Positions 24,170 to 33,990 of a DNA stretch of 64,000 bases are shown here, in pieces. Positions within the stretch are counted from its first letter, which is position 1. The number at the start of each line of letters is the position of its first letter. Below the pieces are notes generated by a model. The model was not told where the DNA came from and searched no databases. It was given only the letters and a program-made list of their open reading frames with translations. Source of the DNA: Cucumis sativus (Eukaryota; Streptophyta; Magnoliopsida; Cucurbitales; Cucurbitaceae). The DNA is taken from the NCBI RefSeq assembly GCF_000004075.3, contig NC_026657.2, forward strand, positions 33,714,732 through 33,778,731, read 5' to 3'. Position numbers and translations under genes: made by a program.

Positions 24170-24707
24170 GGGGTATTTATACATGATTAACTGATAACTA
24201 ACAAATTATCTTTTAAGCTAAACTATTAGAATAACAACTTATTTCATCTAATATCCTCTCAAGTTGGATGATCAACCATCCCCATCTTGAATAGGATAGA
24301 GAAATAGGGAGGAGAAGGTGTTCATGTGGTTTTGTGATGATATCACACCTAGGTTGAGAGTTAAATGTTATTGGTATTCAACACAACAAGTTAATCCTCT
24401 CGAATGAAGTGGTAGTCAAGTTCAATATGTTTGGTTCTTTCATGAAAATTTGAATTGTTTGTAAGTTCGATGGTGACTTCATTATCACATATATAAGATG
24501 GAAGGTTATACAAATGGGTATGCATACAGAGATCATGAATTAGGGAATTTAACCACACATGTTCAGTACAAGTGGTTGAGGCAAGCAATCTATATTCAGC
24601 TTTACCTGAGGATCGAGATACATCACTCTACTTTTTGGACTTCCAAGAAATGAGGGTGTCTTCCATAAAGATGCAGAAACTAGAAGTGGATTTCCTGGTT
24701 TCGTGAT
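24170..24707 (-). mobile_element. Ty1/Copia relic (RNase H end), interrupted by a younger LTR element
   Basis: Minus-strand translation contains FHERTKHIELDYHFIRED, the signature of the Copia RNase H tail. A TATCCTCTCAAGTTGGATGATC-like stretch on the plus strand near 24,260 resembles the polypurine-tract side of such elements. It is an old, broken fossil homologous to the relic after F-box gene 1. Its right side is cut at 24,708 by the next element. Confidence 0.7.
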
Positions 24708-25015
24708 TGTTGGAAAAAACAAATGTTGATCATTGTTGAATTTAGTTGTGACGTGTTGAGCAAAATTCGGCACGACCTTAGTGCTAAATTGCATATGTCG
24801 GTTACTCCCCAAGGTTAACACAACTTCCTACTCAAGCGTGCACTCGTCGGAGTAGGAATAAAATCAAAGAAAAATTCCTAAGAGAGAATTAAATTAGGGT
24901 TTTTGCAAGAAGAAGAATGGTTTTAGAATTAATAAAATATATTAAATAATAATTATTATTAATTTCCAACTCAAACATTATTTATAAATGAGTACGATGA
25001 TAGTCATTCCCAACA
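24708..25015 (-). mobile_element. LTR of a Copia-like element (probably the 3' LTR)
   Basis: A 308-bp stretch bounded by TGTTGG and CCAACA, the inverted termini typical of LTRs. On the minus strand it is directly preceded by GTGGGGGAT, a polypurine tract, which marks it as a 3' LTR with the element body to the right. It sits inside an older Copia RNase H relic, whose uninterrupted counterpart is at about 14,110. The partner LTR was not found in the window, so the element is incomplete. Confidence 0.6.
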
Positions 25016-26090
25016 ATCCCCCACGAATGACTACCATTACTGCATTCTAGTTAAAATAATAATGAAGAATTTTCTCTAAGCAAAGAAAGAAGTAGTATAA
25101 ACTTAAACATCAATATCTTTCAATTTGAATTGATGCATAGTGAGGTGGGACAATAATCCAATTATCGAAAGTACGTTACCTTTTGAATTTTCGATAACAA
25201 CGGTTGAGACCCCACAACACGTTTTACTTCATAAATTTTCATTTGTTCGCAATAAAGTCTATCACAATAAACCACTCAAAATTGTGCTATTTAAGACCAT
25301 GCACATTGAACCTCAGGTCAACGTGAAAGCTCAAGAAAAAAATCCTTAAACTTTTTCATAGAAGGCAGCCACACCTTCACAATCACGATTATTGCTTCAT
25401 CAAGTCTATCACAATAGACCACTCAAAATTGAGCTATGAAGACTTCACATCTAATCTAAATCAAGACCAACTTCATGAAGTCTGTCAAAGACAAACCGCT
25501 TAAAACTGAGCTATGAAGATTTTACAGTTATCCATCAAGTCCATACCAGGACCACCCAAAGAAGGGCTATGAAATTTTCAAAAGTTTTAATTTCATCTCT
25601 CAAATCCATTTAAGAATTACCCACATGTGGCTATAGACCATCAAGTCTACCGTAATAGACCACCCAGAAAAGGGCTATGGACCATCAATTCTATCAAAAT
25701 AGACTGCCTAGAAGAGAGCTACGGATCATCGAGTCTATTGCAACACACCATCCAAATAAAAGGCTATGGACCATCAAATGTTTGAGTCTCATACTTGTTG
25801 AAAATCCTAGAATTACTTTCCTTGTTAGGCTTTGATCTACAAAGTTCCTCGTACCTCATATACTTCAAGAAGATAATTCTTTCATTCAACTATCATCTCG
25901 CAACTTCATGTTTCAGACAAATATGTCTTCTTTTGTCACAACATACTATTCTTGGCAATATCTATAAGTGTATGAATCTCAATAAAGATATATTGGTATA
26001 GCCCCCTCCCCCCACAATGGTAAATCTCCCATTAGGCTTCTATATCATTCATACCAATGTCCCCCATACAATGACACTTTTTTTTTATTA
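25016..26090 (-). mobile_element. Interior remnant of the LTR element, with a 44-bp tandem repeat
   Basis: The sequence to the right of the polypurine tract is more GC-rich than its surroundings and carries a degenerate tandem repeat. No gag or pol protein is recognised. The right border is uncertain; I set it at the T-rich tract near 26,080. Confidence 0.4.
25253..25772 (+). repeat. Degenerate 44-bp tandem repeat, about 8 units
   Basis: Units share ATCAAGTCTATC..AATAGACC followed by ACCCA..A..GGGCTATGGACC. The last units start at 25,640, 25,684, 25,728 and 25,773 (spacing 44, 44, 45); earlier units are longer and less regular. Each unit contains a small internal palindrome (GTCTAT..ATAGAC). 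Confidence 0.7.
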
Positions 26091-27085
26091 TTATTATTAA
26101 GAATACATATCCACTAGTAAAGCTTACTTCGTCATTCTAAGTTACCCGATTTGCATAGAGTACCTCTCTAGTATGGTAGACAATTATTATAATGCAAACC
26201 AAAATCTATTGTACTTAAGATCTCTTAATAAATGACAAAGAGTCAATAAAATAATCTTAAACAGGATTATGTGTGTACATATATACACACTCAATCTTCT
26301 CACAACATATGCAACAATAGTTCGTTGAGAGTTGTTTGGTTTCACATTAGGAGAATTCTTTATTTTATGGACAATGAAATTAATTCGATATTTGTTGGAT
26401 GAATATTTAATTAATCCGAAGATTTGAATTCGTGGTGTTCGTTGAAAATTTGATCTAATTATATGATATGAGGTTGAAGTAAAGTTATGGAACTTGGTGT
26501 AATGTGTTAGATTAATTAAATATATGTGCATGGGTATGTATATTTTAGTAAAGATTTTGAAATTTTGATGGGGAGTGCTGTTATTTATAACATGAGAGCT
26601 CGTTATTTCAAGTTATTCAAATATTAGAACTTTGGAGGATGAAAGTTTTTGAAAGAAAGGAAGATTGCATCATTAAAAAAATTAAGGTAATTTTAATTTT
26701 ATTTATTTTGAATTTATTTATTATGTTGGACATTTTTGGATTTTATTTTAGATAATGGTTGAGAAATATTTGATTTTTGTGGAATTTGGATGAACTAAGG
26801 AAGAATAGTTAATTATTTGAGATTTGAGAGGTTGGTTATTAGCATTTGTTTGTAAAATTTAAAGTTTGGAAGAGAATAATAATTATATTAGGGATAATAT
26901 AATTATTAAGATTTTAATAGGGTAGTTTTGGATCGCATACCTTATATTTTTTTATTATTTATATTATATATTACACGTGATCTAACACTTTCTTATTTTA
27001 TTCATTATTTATATTAATTATGGGTTCCACATCTTGTTCTTTTTTTTTTATTTTCATATATATGTGTGGACCTCATACTTTCTTC
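26091..27085. other. AT-rich region, no gene recognised
   Basis: Only low-complexity open frames occur here, for example a 114-codon minus-strand frame at 26,187-26,531 with no known motif. Probably decayed repeat DNA. Confidence 0.5.
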
Positions 27086-27087
27086 CT

Positions 27088-27309
27088 GGGGTGTTTCATG
27101 GTCAAAGACGATATTGACAATTGGGTCTGTTTTCAAAATTGAGAAGGCATAGTGGATCAAACTCTAATGAACTTTTTATAGAAGTCAACGAAGGAGGATT
27201 GATTTTGTACAATGATACTAAAAGCAAGCTTCCAACTAGTTGCTTTGCTATTGTTTTTGTTAAAAGTTTAGTATTAGTAGGAGGAAATAACACCCGTTGT
27301 GAATTTTGA
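27088..27309 (+). pseudogene. F-box gene fragment (3' end only)
   Basis: Matches the last quarter or fifth of F-box genes 1-3: the codons for GVSWSK, LTIGSV, IEKAWWIVNS, NEGGLILYND, CFAxVFVKSL and the GGNN..EF end are recognisable. A Trp codon of AWW is now TAG, small indels change frame around NSNELF, and the KSQ..LK stretch is shortened. The F-box and most of the FBA region are absent. It lies 410 bp from the 3' end of T2 RNase 1. A further 40-bp echo of the gene end follows at about 27,348-27,390. Confidence 0.85.
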
Positions 27310-27718
27310 ATTGATGACTTAGCTTTTACACAAAAATCAGTAAGTAATACCACTTATGAATTTTGAGTTCATGTTTTAGCTTTTACAGAAAAATAATCTA
27401 ATCTACTTCATTTTGCTTGTACTTAATGAGAATTTTGATTTGTTTATGAATATGAATGGAAAGTTGCCTGCACTAGAGCTGGGAAAGTTTGAGCTCAAAG
27501 GATGAAGAATCTTGTTGTTTATGAATACGATTGGATTGAAATTGGTTTGGTAGAACAAAATAGAAACAAACTAAACAATATCAATCATATTCGAAATTGT
27601 GCAAACTCTTATTTTTATGGAATAAAAAAGTATAGATATAATATGATTAAAACCATATTAATTATTATATAATATTAATAACATTATTGCATAGGGGTTT
27701 ATATTGGAGGGTTTATTT

Positions 27719-28824
27719 TTAAAAAATAAAGCTCCCAGCACAATTGGATCTTGCTTTGTTACAGTTTATAAGGGTGACACCATCGTCATCGAAGCACATC
27801 ACAATCTCCGTCAATAAGACTTGGCCGTTTGATGCTTTTTTACATCGAAGAATTGGATCTTTTCCAAAATGGGATGAAATCGCGGTTTCGACTCTTTGCT
27901 TTGCCTTGGAGGCTCCATTTGGTCCTACTCCACCAGTTCTCAGCACACTAAGAAGGTCGATACCGTGCCTCATGTTTATCGCTGTTTGGAAGTACTTCGC
28001 TTCGTCAAACTTGCTCTCTGAGCAAATCCCATGTTTGTTCCATTCATGACCCCAAAAGAATTTGTTGTTTCCCGTCACCACATTCGGCCAAACTACGTTT
28101 AGATCGTTTTCTAAATGTGCAATCTGAAACACACCCACACATTATTCAATCTTTAGAATTGCAAACCCTTTTTCTTTTTTTAACTATCAAAACCGATTAT
28201 TTAATAAATTTTCAAAACATAATACTTAATAATCATGTATAATTCCTTTCAAATTTCTTATAATATTTCATTTGGTTTTTTAAATTGAAGCACTGTAGTA
28301 TGTTTGCTAACACTTTTATTTTCTAAACAGAAAATCAAACTTAGTTGTCAATGTTTTTAGATAAGAGATGAAGAGATGTTTTAGAAGTTTGATAAATAAG
28401 AAACAACTATATCATTTTAAAATATAAGAACGAATACAAAAACAAAAAAGAATGACTACCATAAACTATCCATTAACTCTTAAACAAGAAATAATAATAA
28501 TATATGATACATTAACCAACTGAAAATTAAACTTAAAAAAACATAGATTATATATTTTGGATGTTTGAATTTTACCTTAGTGAAATCAAATTGATTGCCA
28601 GTACAATTAGTCACAGAACGTCCTCCCTTTTGAGGCCACAAACCATGAATTGTGAAGGATCGAGTCCCTCGTCCTACACATCGTCCTGATTGTAAAGTAC
28701 AAACAGCTGGTGGCCATTGCTGAACAAACCAAAAATCATCGAAAGTTTGCGATTTAACGATAGGAAACAAAATGGTTAAGACAAACACGAAGAACACAAC
28801 ATCGACACTCTTTGTTTTTTCCAT
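27719..28824 (-). CDS. T2/S-RNase-family ribonuclease 1 (RNase MC1-like), secreted
   Basis: Two exons, 28,576-28,824 and 27,719-28,123, with a 452-bp GT..AG intron; 217 aa. The signal peptide is about 1-25 (VVFFVFVLTILFPIVKS), followed by QTFDDFWFVQQWPPAVC. Catalytic sites CAS I FTIHGLWP (His60) and CAS II HEWNKHGIC (His109, Glu110, His114) are intact, so it should cleave RNA endonucleolytically in the secretory pathway or outside the cell. There is an N-glycosylation site at N73CT. Mature charge by eye is about +5 (21 K/R, 16 D/E). Closest family known to me is RNase MC1 of Momordica. The single intron after FDFTK is at the place used by S-RNases (class III). It is divergent from F-box gene 4. 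The start ATG at 28,824 follows a TATA box by about 80 nt. Confidence 0.93.
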
Positions 28825-28904
28825 TGCTCGATCTTTCTATGTTGCTGCACCCAAACGTTCAAGTTGTGTGAGATTGGTGAATATGGTGTTGCCATCCAAC
28901 TCTC

Positions 28905-28912
28905 TATTTATA
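28905..28912 (-). promoter_or_regulatory. TATA box of T2 RNase 1
   Basis: TATAAATA within TTTTTTAGTATAAATAG, 81 nt before the ATG. The same 17 nt occur at the other RNase gene (33,974-33,990), so the core promoter is conserved between the paralogues. An ATG at 28,893-28,895 is too close to the TATA box to be transcribed. Confidence 0.7.
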
Positions 28913-29892
28913 CTAAAAAAGATTATCAGCTTCCCTGTTTCACTTCAATTATTATTGTGGTTATGGGCAATATACAATAAAGATTAATCATCCAAAGCTT
29001 AAATATTACACTTCAGTATTTTGAGGTAACTGTCAAGATTATTGTATGCTGAAGCCTGAAAGAGGCGTCTACGCCATGCCCTATTGCATATACAACAAAT
29101 ATTTATCAACTTCTTATAATCATTTCTTATATATTCATCGTTGTTCTTGTGCTTTTGCTAAATAAAAGGCTTTAAAGTTCAGTTTTGTTTATAAATATTT
29201 GACAAATGTCAAATGAAACAAAACATACATCACTTTCTATTTAACATTTGACAGTAATCTATTCCGGTATAATATTTGATCAGATAGACTAGGATTTTTT
29301 TTTTTATTAATTAGTTTCTTTCTAATTACTAAATATTTTCAAAGTTTTAGTCACTAAAATAATTTTTTATTAGTTTCTTTTTAATTTATAAATATTTTCA
29401 AAAGTTTTGTAATTTAATTTTAAATAGTTTTTTTTAAAGAAAAATCATTGAATTAATATGTAGCTCATTTTTATTAGTCTCTTTTTCCAATTTATATTAG
29501 TATGTGTAACTCTTTTCATGTTACTTGTTAATTCAATCTTATTTTCATCCATATTTGTATAAGCCGATTTCATATTTTATTGTATGGAAAGATAAAGGAG
29601 TAAATAGAGATTAAGTCAAATTTGATGAGGAAAGTGTATTTTGCCCTCATTTTAATGTAATTTAGTGATATGTATATGCATGCGGAATTTTGCAACTGAC
29701 AGCACATTATATTTTACATCCTACTGCACACGTGTAAATCATGAAGCCTGGTATCTAGTCTCGTCCATACCCAACAATTTCCTCTCTTCTTAACAACGAA
29801 GACTTCACTACCAATCTCTCCATTTCAAACCTCCCTTTATTGTAACCTTCCGTCTCTTTATTACGTTCACAACCTCTTCTCAAACGCCTCTA
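28913..29892. promoter_or_regulatory. Shared intergenic region between T2 RNase 1 and F-box gene 4
   Basis: The two genes are head to head, 1,068 bp apart from ATG to ATG. Near the F-box side is the palindrome ACACGTGT (29,728-29,735), a G-box/ABRE-type site 158 nt before the ATG. The middle is AT-rich. No TATA box is evident for the F-box gene. Confidence 0.4.
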
Positions 29893-31044
29893 ATGGCTTC
29901 CCTCCCAAATCTTCCTGATGGTGTAATCATCGACATTCTCTCCAGACTTCCTCCGGAGTCTCTCCTCCGATTCAAGTGCGTCCGTAAATCCTGGTATGCT
30001 CTCTTCAACGATCCTAAATTCAAAGCCAAACATTTTTCCACTTCTCTTCAACACAAACACATTCTTCTCAAGCGCCTTGTTACCAAACACTCCGGCAACA
30101 AGGAAAACATCTTCTCCCTCTTCAAATTACCTCTCTCAATCCATCCATCTCTCTCCCTTTCCGATATCGATTTACCATTCCACGAGGATTTTCGGTTTTT
30201 CGAAATCCGTGGCCATTCTCATGGCTTACTCTGCCTCACCGATCTTCGCAAGGATATTTTCCTCTGCAATCCTTCAACCAGAGAGTTTCATAAGCTTCCC
30301 CCGTCCATTCTCCTTCTCACTGAACCTCCGGTTGAACCCGACGACTATGATTCATCAACCAACGCGGTTGGATTTGGATACGATTCCAAATCTAGGGATT
30401 TCAAAGTAGTTAGGGTTGTTGATTTTGTGGAAGGACCGGGCTATTTTTACCCTCCCAGAGTGGAAGTTTACGATTTGAGTAAAGATAGATGGAGAGAAAT
30501 TGAAAGCCCTGTTTGTGGCCATGTATTTTGGGCGCCTTGCTTTGAGATGTTTCATGAAGGAACGTATTACTGGTGGGCGATGACTGGAAATACAGAAGGA
30601 AATACGGAGATTATACAGACATTTGACATGAGCGAGGAGGTTTTCGGCCGAATTCCGGTACCGGAGAGTTTCGAGGGGACGGGGGACAGGTATAGGAGTT
30701 TAGGGGTTTTGGATGGATGTATTGTTCTGTTTCATTATCCATCGAGAGGAGATGAAAGAAGCTTCGACATGTGGGAGATGGCGAAGGATGAATGGGGTGG
30801 GGTTTCATGGTCGAAGGTATTGACAATTGGGCCTGTTTGTGGGATTGAGAAGCCATTGTTGTTTGTAAGCTGTGAAGAACTTCTAATGGAGGGTAATGGT
30901 GGACAGGTGATTGTGTATAATATTAAAAGTGGGGAGGTGAAAGAGGTTCCTATAAAAGGGGATCCAGCCAAGTTTCAAGGTACTGCTTTTGTGAAGAGTT
31001 TGGTATCGGTTAAGGGGGGAAACAATATCAATTATGAATTTTGA
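29893..31044 (+). CDS. SLF-like F-box protein 4 (F-box + FBA_1), diverged paralogue
   Basis: Intronless 383-aa protein. F-box about 4-44 (LPDGVIIDILSRLPPESLL). The FBA_1 region carries GHSHGLLCL, NPSTREFHKLPPS, GFGYDSKSRDFKVVR, VEVYDLSKDRWREIESP, FHEGTYYWW and a C-terminus AFVKSLVSVKGGNNINYEF. It shares the plan and the C-terminal motif of copies 1-3 but is clearly more diverged and longer in the middle (TEPPVEPDDYDSS insertion), so it split off earlier. It is more GC-rich than its neighbours in the first half. It lies between the two T2 RNase genes: divergent from RNase 1, convergent with RNase 2. Inferred SCF substrate receptor. Of the four it is the best placed candidate for an S-locus-type F-box partner. 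Confidence 0.9.
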   Translation: MASLPNLPDGVIIDILSRLPPESLLRFKCVRKSWYALFNDPKFKAKHFSTSLQHKHILLKRLVTKHSGNKENIFSLFKLPLSIHPSLSLSDIDLPFHEDFRFFEIRGHSHGLLCLTDLRKDIFLCNPSTREFHKLPPSILLLTEPPVEPDDYDSSTNAVGFGYDSKSRDFKVVRVVDFVEGPGYFYPPRVEVYDLSKDRWREIESPVCGHVFWAPCFEMFHEGTYYWWAMTGNTEGNTEIIQTFDMSEEVFGRIPVPESFEGTGDRYRSLGVLDGCIVLFHYPSRGDERSFDMWEMAKDEWGGVSWSKVLTIGPVCGIEKPLLFVSCEELLMEGNGGQVIVYNIKSGEVKEVPIKGDPAKFQGTAFVKSLVSVKGGNNINYEF

Positions 31045-31324
31045 AGCTTAGGTTCCTTTTATGACTGTAGTTTACGGACTGTCTTTCATACTCAATAAGA
31101 ATCCTTACAGGACAATGTTTGTGGATATTATGACAATAAACTTAGTTTTCTCACTTCTCTTTTCTTTTCTTTTCAAAACATAATTTCGAGAGATTTTAAA
31201 TCTTGCTATTACAAAATATTAGTATATATAATAATAGTGTTAATAATATTAAATATGTACCATTGATAAAATGATAACGAGTGTTCAAATAATCAGAAGC
31301 CAAATATCCAACCCTAACATATAA

Positions 31325-31440
31325 GGGTTGAATTGAATCCTAACATATAAAATATAAGGGTTGAATTGAATCCTAACATATAAAATATAAGGGTTAGAAT
31401 TGAATCCTAACTTATAAAATATATGGGTTGGATTGAGTTT
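31325..31440 (+). repeat. 33-bp tandem repeat, about 3.4 units
   Basis: Units begin GGGTTGAATTGAATCCTAAC at 31,325, 31,358 and 31,391, with a partial fourth at 31,425. Confidence 0.8.
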
Positions 31441-31887
31441 AGTTTTCTTGTTAGTTTGAGTTGAGTTAACCTATAATAAGATATAAGGGTTAGGTGGGTT
31501 AGGTTGGATTGCCGATCTATCCAAAAAAGAATCTGGATTGATCTAAATTCAATATATATTAATAAAAGAAATATACATTATATTTGTCATTTTAATATTT
31601 TTCTTTTAGAATTATTATTATATATCTATTTTGTTAAAGTTTTGTCGTATATATTTAAAAATTTATAAAATATAAAATATATATATATATATATATTATA
31701 ATTTGATAGTTGAACCTATATTTATTTAAATATTTTGAGTTTTTCATTCAAATCACTCTAATATTTTAGTCAAAAAACCTCTTAACCTAATTTGATGTAT
31801 GTATATTATTGTAATAGAAGTTTATCAGTCATGCATATATCACACATCAGTGATAGAAGTCTACATTAATAGACTAAGTCTATTATA

Positions 31888-32040
31888 TTTGTAATTTTTA
31901 AGTAATATTGTTATATACTTATTAATATGGTAACAAAAATGGGTGTAATTGGTAATTGACTTATATTTGTAATTTTTAAGTAATATTGTTATATACTTAT
32001 TATTAATATGGTAACACACAAATGGGTGTAATTGGTAATT
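31888..32040 (+). repeat. Tandem duplication of about 79 bp
   Basis: Two near-identical copies, both running from TTTGTAATTTTTAAG to GTGTAATTGGTAATT, start near 31,888 and 31,967. Confidence 0.8.
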
Positions 32041-33089
32041 AAAATTAGGGTAAGCTGAATAGATTTCATGAATTGATTGATAATAGCCCCACATTTCTCT
32101 TTTATCATGTTTGTTTAAGCATTTTAAAATAAAATTTGATTATTTACATTGTCGTACACTTACCGTTGTCGTTTAGAGTCACATGATAATATATTAGTAA
32201 TTATAATAATATTGTGACTGGTTTATTATATTTCATAAACTTTTTATAGTAACAATATTTATGTCTTCAAACACAATTAGATTGATCATCATTGGTTTCG
32301 GTAACATTTCATTGTATGATTACATAATACATGTGAATAATTACAACAAACTATAACTAATTAAATGTAGCATAGTTTTGAAACTATATTGGATGAACTA
32401 TGTTTTCAAAGGAAATAAACATATTTGCAGAAATATGGTTCCAAATTATATATAAGACATTTTATGATAAATTCTAATAATGTAATGAATTAAATTTGTT
32501 AGGATAAAACAACAAATAATATATTCAGTTAAACAAAGGACTTCCGGAAAAGATGATTATATACGTTAGTGTTTGGTTATTGTTCATGGTTACGTAATCT
32601 AAACAAGGGGTCGCATGTATGAGGTTGGTCTTTGCTGATCATTTTCACAATTTTTTCAATTATAATTGAGAGTGAGAAATTTGAATTAGAAGAGAAAGAA
32701 CAACGTCGGAAGGGATGATGGTTTTTGGGTGCTAAATATCAGAGCAGTGGTAAAATTTGTTTAGTGTTAATTAGAAAATGCAGATGTATAGAATTTCTTA
32801 AAGGTGAAAAAGAATAAAAAAAGTACTTCCAAAGTATTATATTACCGATCCCTGTATCTTTAAATTACAGAAGACAACAACTTTAAACACACGGTATATT
32901 ATATAAACTTGGAGACAAATATTGGTGACGAAGCATAGCACCAACTTATTTTAATTATAGATAGATAACCACATGACACATATATATTTTATTTCTTATG
33001 TTTATGCATGGAATTAAGCACATGCATGGATTGTTAACTAATAACATTATTATTGGCATGCATGAGAATTGAAGAGTTTACATATGTTA

Positions 33090-33928
33090 TCAAAAGAGAA
33101 CGTCTGCATCACAATTGGATTTCGTTGTAGTGCAGTTTAGAAGGGTGACACCATCATTGTCAAAGCACATAACAACCTCCGTCAATAGGGATTGGCCAGA
33201 TGAATCTTTTTTACATCGAAGAAGAGGATATGCGTTATATGCAGTGAACATCGCCCCCTCTACTCTTTGTTTGGCCTTCAAGTGGTTGTTTGGGGTTATC
33301 CCACCCATCCTCAGGGCACTAAGAACATTGATCTTGTACTTCATATTTATCGCCATTTGGAAGTATTGTTTCATTGAGTACCTGCTTTCTGAGCAAACTC
33401 CATGTTTGTTCCACTCGTGAGACCATAAAAATTGGTCGTCTGCGTTTATCACATCCTTCATAATTTGATGTAGAGTGTTTGCTAAACTCGAAATCTGAAA
33501 CTCATTCCCACGTAATGTTAAAAAGAGTCGTGTTGAGACTAAACTATGTATTTATTTTCAAATCGTTCTTTTTATTCAAAGTTAATTTAAATAATATATA
33601 TATGTAGATAGAGGAAAATTTATAGAGTGAATTTGAGAATTCTAAAATAGAATACCTTATTGAAATCAAATTGGGTGCCAGGGCAATTAATTACAGATTT
33701 TCCTCCTTTCTGAGGCCACACACCATGAATTGTAAAGTAGTACATCCCTTTTCCTACACATTTTCCTGTACGTCCATCGCAAACAGCTGGTGGCCATTGT
33801 TGAACAAAGTAAAATTTATCAAATTGTTGTGATTTCATAATAGGAAACAAGCTGATGCTTAAGGTAACCACGAACAATAACACAATATTAATATCTGATC
33901 TCCTTCCCCCTGCCATTGCTACCACCAT
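33090..33928 (-). CDS. T2/S-RNase-family ribonuclease 2, secreted
   Basis: Two exons, 33,656-33,928 and 33,090-33,494, with a 161-bp intron at exactly the same codon position as in RNase 1; exon 2 is 405 bp in both. 225 aa from the ATG at 33,928, the first after the TATA box; an ATG four codons later is also possible. Signal peptide hydrophobic core IVLLFVVTLSISLFPI, then QQFDKFYFVQQWPPAVC. CAS I is FTIHGVWP (His68), with Val in place of the usual Leu; CAS II HEWNKHGVC has His117, Glu118, His122. Both histidines are present, so activity is expected. By eye the mature charge is about +6. A possible N-glycosylation site LNCTTTK lies near the C-terminus. It is clearly diverged from RNase 1. It is convergent with F-box gene 4. 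Confidence 0.92.
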
Positions 33929-33973
33929 TTTATTAATTAAATTCAAGTTGTGAGCATTGATATTCCTCTCCAC

Positions 33974-33981
33974 TATTTATA
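33974..33981 (-). promoter_or_regulatory. TATA box of T2 RNase 2
   Basis: TATAAATA, 46 nt before the chosen ATG, inside the same TTTTTTAGTATAAATAG block as at RNase 1. Confidence 0.7.
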
Positions 33982-33990
33982 CTAAAAAAT

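Larger units (their letters stand above)
20440..24700 (+). repeat. F-box duplication unit 3
   Basis: Starts exactly where the SS2 pseudogene stops. 20,440-20,490 resembles 15,540-15,590 of unit 2. A LINE relic interrupts it at about 20,735-21,502, after which the match to units 1 and 2 resumes (ATTGGTTCATCTTAG at about 21,518). The 3' flank to about 24,700 matches the flank of gene 1. Confidence 0.7.
31045..33089. other. AT-rich spacer between F-box 4 and T2 RNase 2
   Basis: Contains two tandem repeats (listed separately), an (AT)n run at about 31,678-31,697, and no recognisable gene. Confidence 0.6.

Noticed and set aside
25253-25772. CRISPR-like spacing of repeats
   Set aside because: Repeats are degenerate end to end without unique spacers, in a plant nuclear context beside an LTR.
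26187-26531. 114-codon minus-strand frame
   Set aside because: Low-complexity, AT-driven frame with no motif and no splice or promoter support.
29996-30971. Several open frames overlapping F-box gene 4 on both strands
   Set aside because: Shadows of the GC-richer F-box coding sequence.
33115-33420. Plus-strand 101-codon frame opposite RNase 2, and a similar one opposite RNase 1 (27,744-28,049)
   Set aside because: Both are the same antisense frame of conserved RNase coding sequence, not independent genes.
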